From Notospermus geniculatus (Eukaryota; Nemertea; Pilidiophora; Heteronemertea; Lineidae), in NCBI GenBank assembly GCA_002633025.1, contig NMRB01000532.1, forward strand, positions 157,803-221,802: 64,000 nucleotides of DNA, given 5' to 3'. The first letter of the stretch is position 1, and each line of letters opens with the position of its first letter. Under the pieces are notes generated by a model. That model was given only the letters and a program-made list of their open reading frames with translations. It was not told the DNA's origin and made no database searches. The translations under genes were made by a program, and so were the position numbers. Of the stretch, positions 58,001 through 64,000 are shown piece after piece.

Positions 58001-61000
58001 CGTGGAGTTTTCTTCATCAAAGTCTCATTGGTGGCCGTATTGAACTGTCATCGAAACGTGTGAAGATATTTCATCAGTTGAGTAATAATTGGTAGTATCA
58101 CAGACCCGATGGCAAGATTCAATCAAATCATAGACACAGTTGGAAAAATGTGCGAATCTGGGAATTGATGGCAGGAGGAACATACTGCATGGGGGCTTCC
58201 CGTTGATATGATGACGAACAGCAGAAATTTTGGATAACCACTAACTGAGTAGCTGACATTCTCATTCAATTAAAACCTTACCCCTATTGTACTTGATAAC
58301 ACGTCAAGATGTCCAGCGTTGTCGGCTTCGCAGTATTACGATGCCAACACCCATTCAGGAGAAATGTTTTTCACACAGATTTTTCTAGTTTAAATCTGAC
58401 AAATATTACCTACCTTCGATTGTGTTCTTCACCAAACACCAGAAATTTAGAAGTTGACACACGTTTTCGCTGAGATACATATTAGCAACAACATACCAAA
58501 CCAGTGGTCTTTATCTAGGCCTATTTATGATATCAGCCCTCTCCTTAAACAGGTATAGATCGTTAACATAGACTTAAAACAAACTGAATGGTAAAACAAT
58601 CTGCTTGATATTTTATTGAAACGTACTTTTGAATCTTTTGAATATGAAGCATTTTGTTTGCCAGAACAATTATGACGATTCTAATTATGAATTGGATAGT
58701 TCAAATTTCATCAAATTGTGGTTCATGCAGGGTACATCTGAGTCCACTTTCTATATGTTCAGGGCGCTTCTATTTGTTCAGGCTTACTTTGTTATATGCT
58801 CTTAACAGGTTCTCTATTTTGTTCCACAACATATCAAAGGTTTATTTGTTACAGAACAAAGCGATTGGTTTCAAAAGTTTTATGAGTGTTGGGCCTATTT
58901 GAATATCGAACTACTTGGTGTGATACCTGACCAGGATACATACAGAAGCAGAAATATGGTATGTTTCATCTAAAAAAAACTTTCCCAGTAATATGAATAT
59001 AGGATACCCAAAGATAATCCACTCGCTGACCGAGTTGTACATCTAGAATGCAAAAAATACATCTTTTTAGGGCATGAACTCTGTTGAATCATTTTATACT
59101 CAACTATATCAAGCTGCACGATTCCGTGACTGAAATTCTGAAAAAGGATATACTATACATCAAAATCAGAACCCTTTTTAGAGAGGACATTTAAAGTTTG
59201 TTGAGAACGTTAAGACGATAGCCAAGGGTTAAGGGTAAAAAGACCTAGATTATATCAAGTTACCACCCACATGCCATTATGGATGCAGAAAAAAAACTTC
59301 TATTGATAATTGGGTACCACTTCATGCAAAATCCTCTTTGAATGTTCAATTTGAAATACTTCATCCCCAATTAGAGCGTTCTGTTTAGATTTCACCGAAT
59401 AAATGAGTATGAAATATTGGGTTAGATTCAGTTTTTATAAAATTCTACTCAGCCGCGTGCCATTTGATACCACAGCAACATTACTGTGCCAGCATAATTG
59501 GTCACTTTTTGATACGTATTGAATTTCATCTCGAGTACTTTAAGACACATTCCTTAAAGAAGAAATTTGAGAGAATGCTGAGTTCGGACTCGGTTCGCCA
59601 CGGTTTACTTTATCAGAAAAAACTTTCCTTCACGGCCTGCCGGCGCAGGAAAAAAATAAGTTCACATCCAACAAGAGAAAATTACATGTACAAAAGGCAA
59701 AATGGGAATTGAGAAATCATTCTTCAGAGCCAAACTGGCTCTTTTCGTAGGGTTGTGACGTGTTTTGGAAAATAACGATGAAGCTTAATTCCTTAAGATG
59801 CGGAAACCTTCAAATAATCAGTATACAGGCAACTTTAAAGAGGGGTTCTCTCAGAAGCAGTTCACTCCGAAATATAAAGAATAGGCCTACCTGTACTTTT
59901 AATACACAGTTTTTATGGGGTTTTTAATATCCTTGCAAATGTTTTAAAAGTCTTCGATAAATCAATGATTTTTAATGAGTCAAAAGAATTTTAGATTATA
60001 GATTATAGGTACAAGAGTACACCATACTAAAGACGATTCGCAATTTAACTGATTGCAATATGCTCATCAATAAAAATTTCAAAACATATTTCACCATATC
60101 TGGAGACGAGTGTTGAATATAATCAGCAGTTAAGGAAAGCAGGATTGGTGTCATTGTGGTTGTAATCATTGCCAATAGCTGCAATCAATAATATCAATTC
60201 GACGGTAACAAATGAGGATTTTATATGAAAACATTTCTTTGAAATCAACGATTCTATATAGCTATCTTCCTCCCAGGCCTGAACAAATGCCTCTCAAACT
60301 GAAGGGGACGCAAATTAGATACTGTTATATTACAGAATGTTAGTGGACAATTACATTACTTTCATTATAATCGTCACTCACGTTGTAATTGAATCAAAAT
60401 ACAGCTGCTCTAAGTGGATGAACGAATTCAACATACCTTTAGTGGCTTTTTCAAAAGGCCTAGTAAGGTACTCGACTATGATTTGGCGCCGGGGAAACAA
60501 ACTACAGCACAAAGCATCGTTTATGGACACAATAACCACTTGACTTTTGGGCTCTCAACCCACGATGACGATTATATTTCATTTGTGACGATGCGGCTGT
60601 CGCTGTAATTGTCCCCTTGTTGATATTTCAAAACGTATCTGCTGACAATGCAACAGACAACAGAATTGTGAAATGGTTTGTCACCTAGCTGTAGTTATTG
60701 TCAAACATTTCGATGGATGGACATTTTTGTCCCCCCAATGTAACGTATTATTCAACGAATACTGGCCATTCCTTTCCAATATAGATGTGTTCTTTAAAGC
60801 CTCACTGTATTGAATTCAGAAAGTCCTTACGTCCTCCGACGTTAGCGCAGTGGAAAATGTACTATGCTCTATCTGAATACATTAGAGCTCTGCCTGCAGT
60901 TTTTTAGGCGTGCTGAAAACTAGGGCTTGATTCTTTGTACGTATCAGGCAAGTATTTTGGGGACCTTCAAGAGGCTATGAGACCTATACCTGCACTCTCA

Positions 61001-64000
61001 TAACACTTTGAAAATATCGTAAAATTCAATAGAGTGAGGCTTTAAGTTCATCTTTAGGAAAGTCACAGGATGGAAGTTGACCAGAAAGCTATGTGTTTTT
61101 ACCCAATGGTAAAGAACATACAAAAACACAAAAGGAAAATGATTTTAAAACATTAAGTGCAGAACTGATGGAAACAGAGAAAGCAGATCTTGTGTATTTC
61201 TTTTGCTTTTCATAACAGATGCATCCTGGCCAGCCACGAGGGACATCAACATCATGCAACAGTTCATGTTTTCACCCAAAGCATTTCAAACATGAATATT
61301 TTACTTCAGAATTGTTGGGAGTGAACCCATACATACGTCATAATAATTATCATTTCGCTTTCTAAAGAGCATTTGGCGTATAATGTTGCTGATGCCCTTA
61401 TGAATTATCGAAAAGAGATAATACGTGCTGACGAACAGAACCAAAGACTCTTGCAGCGTTGTGTCAGGTCATGTTCACTGTGCGCATGCGTGAACCAAAT
61501 GATCCTACCAAAATCAATCAGGATAAGGTCGAAGTCATGGAACTGACAAGCAATAACAAAAAGAGATAATAGATTGAAATTGCATCAAGTTGTTCCTTGG
61601 TAGAATATCAGAAACGGTAATCTTGAATCGATTTTCGACTTCGTCCAATGGCGCCTAATTCCTCTCACGACAAGACGTCACGCCACCTTACTCCATGGCG
61701 ATGGCACGAATATCTAACGGTGATTCAAGCAATTTCATCATCGAAATTAAACCTTAATATCCTCGAAACGTAATATTGCAATTACTCACATTTATCACAA
61801 CACGGTGTAATAGCCCCAAAAAGTGGTCAAACAAACTCTATTTCAATTTTACCATTTAACAAACGTTAAGAGTTAAAAACACGGATTCTAACCCGTTTTT
61901 GTCTTCTTGTTGACTGCACATTGTCGACCAAATGTTCAATGGAGCACCAGGCTTACCGAGTTATGAGATCCTGTAAGCGCACTTTATGCTGTCAAAAATC
62001 ATTCGTTGGACAGAAAAAAAGGGGAATGAAGTGGATTTTTTATATGCACATGTACTTGCCCACCAGGTGTAACTCCATTCTGTGGCTAAAACGCGTTGAG
62101 CCAGCCATCTGTAATATTCTCTTGTGACCGTGACATGTTTTACTTCAGCTAGTTTTACTCTGACATAGAACATTTTTCGAATGTCTATTTCCATTTTGGC
62201 TTGTGGCTAGAAGGAACACTTGGAAAACATGTAGTAAACGCTATTTTCAGCTTTGATTTTTTTCCTGGCTCTGACGTTATATGAATATTTCAAAACATGC
62301 AAGTAACGTTAAAGTATGACGGTTAGCTTCGAAATTTTCATACCGCCCCTTCAGGAAAAAACACTGCAATTTCTCCACCCTAAACAAATGGTTTGATTAT
62401 TATTCGAATCCAGCAATAAAAGTAGCTGAAAGAACTATTCGCTTTGTTTCCAACTGACTCCACGTCTAACTTTTAATTAGCCTTATTGTACAATCCTTGG
62501 GTTAACTGTGCTGGTTAGGGTCACATTTGCCATTGTCCATTTGGACTTGAGGGCTTTTTGTACATTTCTGAGCGATGGGAAAACGAAAAAGTTGTGACCA
62601 CTTCGGATTTTCACGCCGTATCCTTGACTCAAGATACTGATGCAAATACATAATATCAGTTTCAATTATTTGCTTTGACTGAAATAATTGTTTGTATTGC
62701 CTTTTGCAATAGGTTTGTCCATTTCTGAGTGAGGAGTGGGTGCGCCGTAGTGAGAACAACTTTTAATATCTCGATCTCTTATTGGTAATTTAAATGAGCT
62801 GCATGAAGTAGGCGAGTATATTTCACATGTCCCGTTTTAAATTTGTTTGGTTTGCCTTTTGTCTCGGATGAAAAACATACTTTGGTGCATTGTTCTTCGC
62901 TCAAGAAGGAGGCATTTTCCTCCATTTCACGATAGAGTAAGACCCTACTCAAAGTTTGGAAATTTAAATGACAGCCAATATCATTGGGAACATTCTTTAT
63001 TGACTCAGACAAAGATTGTTTATTTTGACATTTCCTGTCGTCAAAATCATCAATTCTGCACTCAGACGACTGCATCAAGGTTGTAAGAAGGATACGTAAC
63101 TCTGACTTCAATTGGTTCGACTGTTTGCACATGCCTTAATGGAAGGTTTTTGTCTCTTCAGCAATTTTGTACACTTGAATTAGGCCATTTTCCCGAAATG
63201 ATCCAAATGAACGAATTCACAGATGTAGCTCTGCACAAGCCTGCTTTCCAATGATTTCCTGCACATGAAATCTAAGTCAACTTCTGAACGAAGAATGACA
63301 GATTAGATGAAGACAGTTTTTAATCTTTCATTCTCATGGTTAGTCATATCACTAATTATGAGTTTCTCTTATTGATATAGATTTTAATTGTTTGTTTTGC
63401 CGTTTCCTGAACATGAAATATCCTGTCAAATCGCAAGTATACTTAGAAGCAGTTGATACAGCAAACCGAAATAATGTCGCTAAAGGACTCCATGATGCCA
63501 ATAACGGACGAGCATCATTTCAATATTGTTCATCGACAGGCAAAGAGCACAAAATCAGCATGCGTTTCTTCGTGAAAATATTCTGACGTGTTTTGATTGG
63601 TAGTATTTGTTTCAGACGAAGAGCACTTACTGACAAAGATGTGGTGAAAAATATTTCAGATTTAAACCGGTGTAAAAGATTCCAATGTCCCCCGATATGT
63701 GATGTCCCCCAACAATACATTTACGGATAAAGCGGCACCATTGAATAGCACTCTACAGAGACCAAGGCCCTTACTCCTCTGACAAACAATGCAGGGGGAC
63801 ATCACGAGGGCGGGGCATCAGATTCTATCACACCGATATTCACGATTTCCAGGTGTGATTTGATTAATTTTTTATTTGTTTAAATGCACACCACCAGACC
63901 GATCCAAAATTATCGAAAATGAATTAAATGAAAAACTGGAAGTGTATAAAAACCGTGCAAAGGAAAGTAAATCTGATTTAGAAGAAAAATAAAGAAGTTT
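55096..64000. other. Intergenic, nothing firmly recognised
   Basis: Almost 9 kb with short, overlapping frames on both strands (longest 126 codons at 56543-56923, no known domain). GATGTCCCCC near 63700 and GGGGGACATC near 63795 form an inverted pair that may bound a small element. A tRNA-A-box-like word (GTTAGCGCAGTGG) occurs near 60840 without a matching B box. Confidence 0.35.

Noticed and set aside
60835-60860. tRNA-derived element from GTTAGCGCAGTGG; a similar word lies near 23672
   Set aside because: Only an A-box-like word is present, with no B box at the expected spacing.

Overview
This looks like a window of animal nuclear DNA, probably from a marine invertebrate deuterostome (echinoderm- or hemichordate-like). 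The evidence is one clear metazoan developmental gene with GT-AG splice signals, long AT-rich non-coding stretches, many short foldback elements, and frequent ACATGT and AGGCCT words. I cannot name the species. The sequence is a draft assembly: there is a 599-base N gap at 7702-8300 and single Ns at 21084 and 33595.

The only gene I can firmly support is a minus-strand fezf orthologue (CDS 40054-41664). It encodes a transcription factor with six C2H2 zinc fingers, an N-terminal Eh1 (Groucho/TLE-binding) motif and a possible CtBP-binding motif. A non-coding 5' exon ending at 42197 appears to be joined to the coding exon across a 467-bp intron (41730-42196). The spliced leader would carry a short upstream ORF. 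Roughly 39.5 kb downstream and 21.7 kb upstream hold no other convincing gene, so fezf sits in a gene-poor block, as is common for developmental regulators. Two AT-rich clusters of homeodomain-like sites (38140-38580 and 44880-45060) and a perfect 20-bp palindrome (42801-42820) are candidate regulatory DNA.

The rest is mostly intergenic DNA with small mobile elements. The most interesting is a family of about 160-250-bp elements built around a core reading TTCGACCCC..GGGGTC, with a conserved one-sided tail (GCACAAAA..GACACA). Five copies (1870-2042, 14637-14913, 15383-15602, 22500-22719, 34484-34744) are each bounded by their own 14- or 15-bp direct repeat. Such long target-site duplications and one-sided tails are more typical of target-primed retroposition, including Penelope-like elements, than of DNA transposons, yet most copies are foldbacks. 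A diverged cousin lies at 46918-47238.

Other elements include two opposite copies of a TTAA-flanked MITE, hAT-like, Tc1-like and Harbinger-like MITEs, several near-perfect hairpins (one with 42-bp perfect arms and a 9-bp target duplication), and tandem repeats. A 0.9-kb tandem duplication joined by a single N is probably an assembly artefact. A frame-broken open stretch at 17476-18208 on the minus strand may be an old pseudogene of unknown identity.
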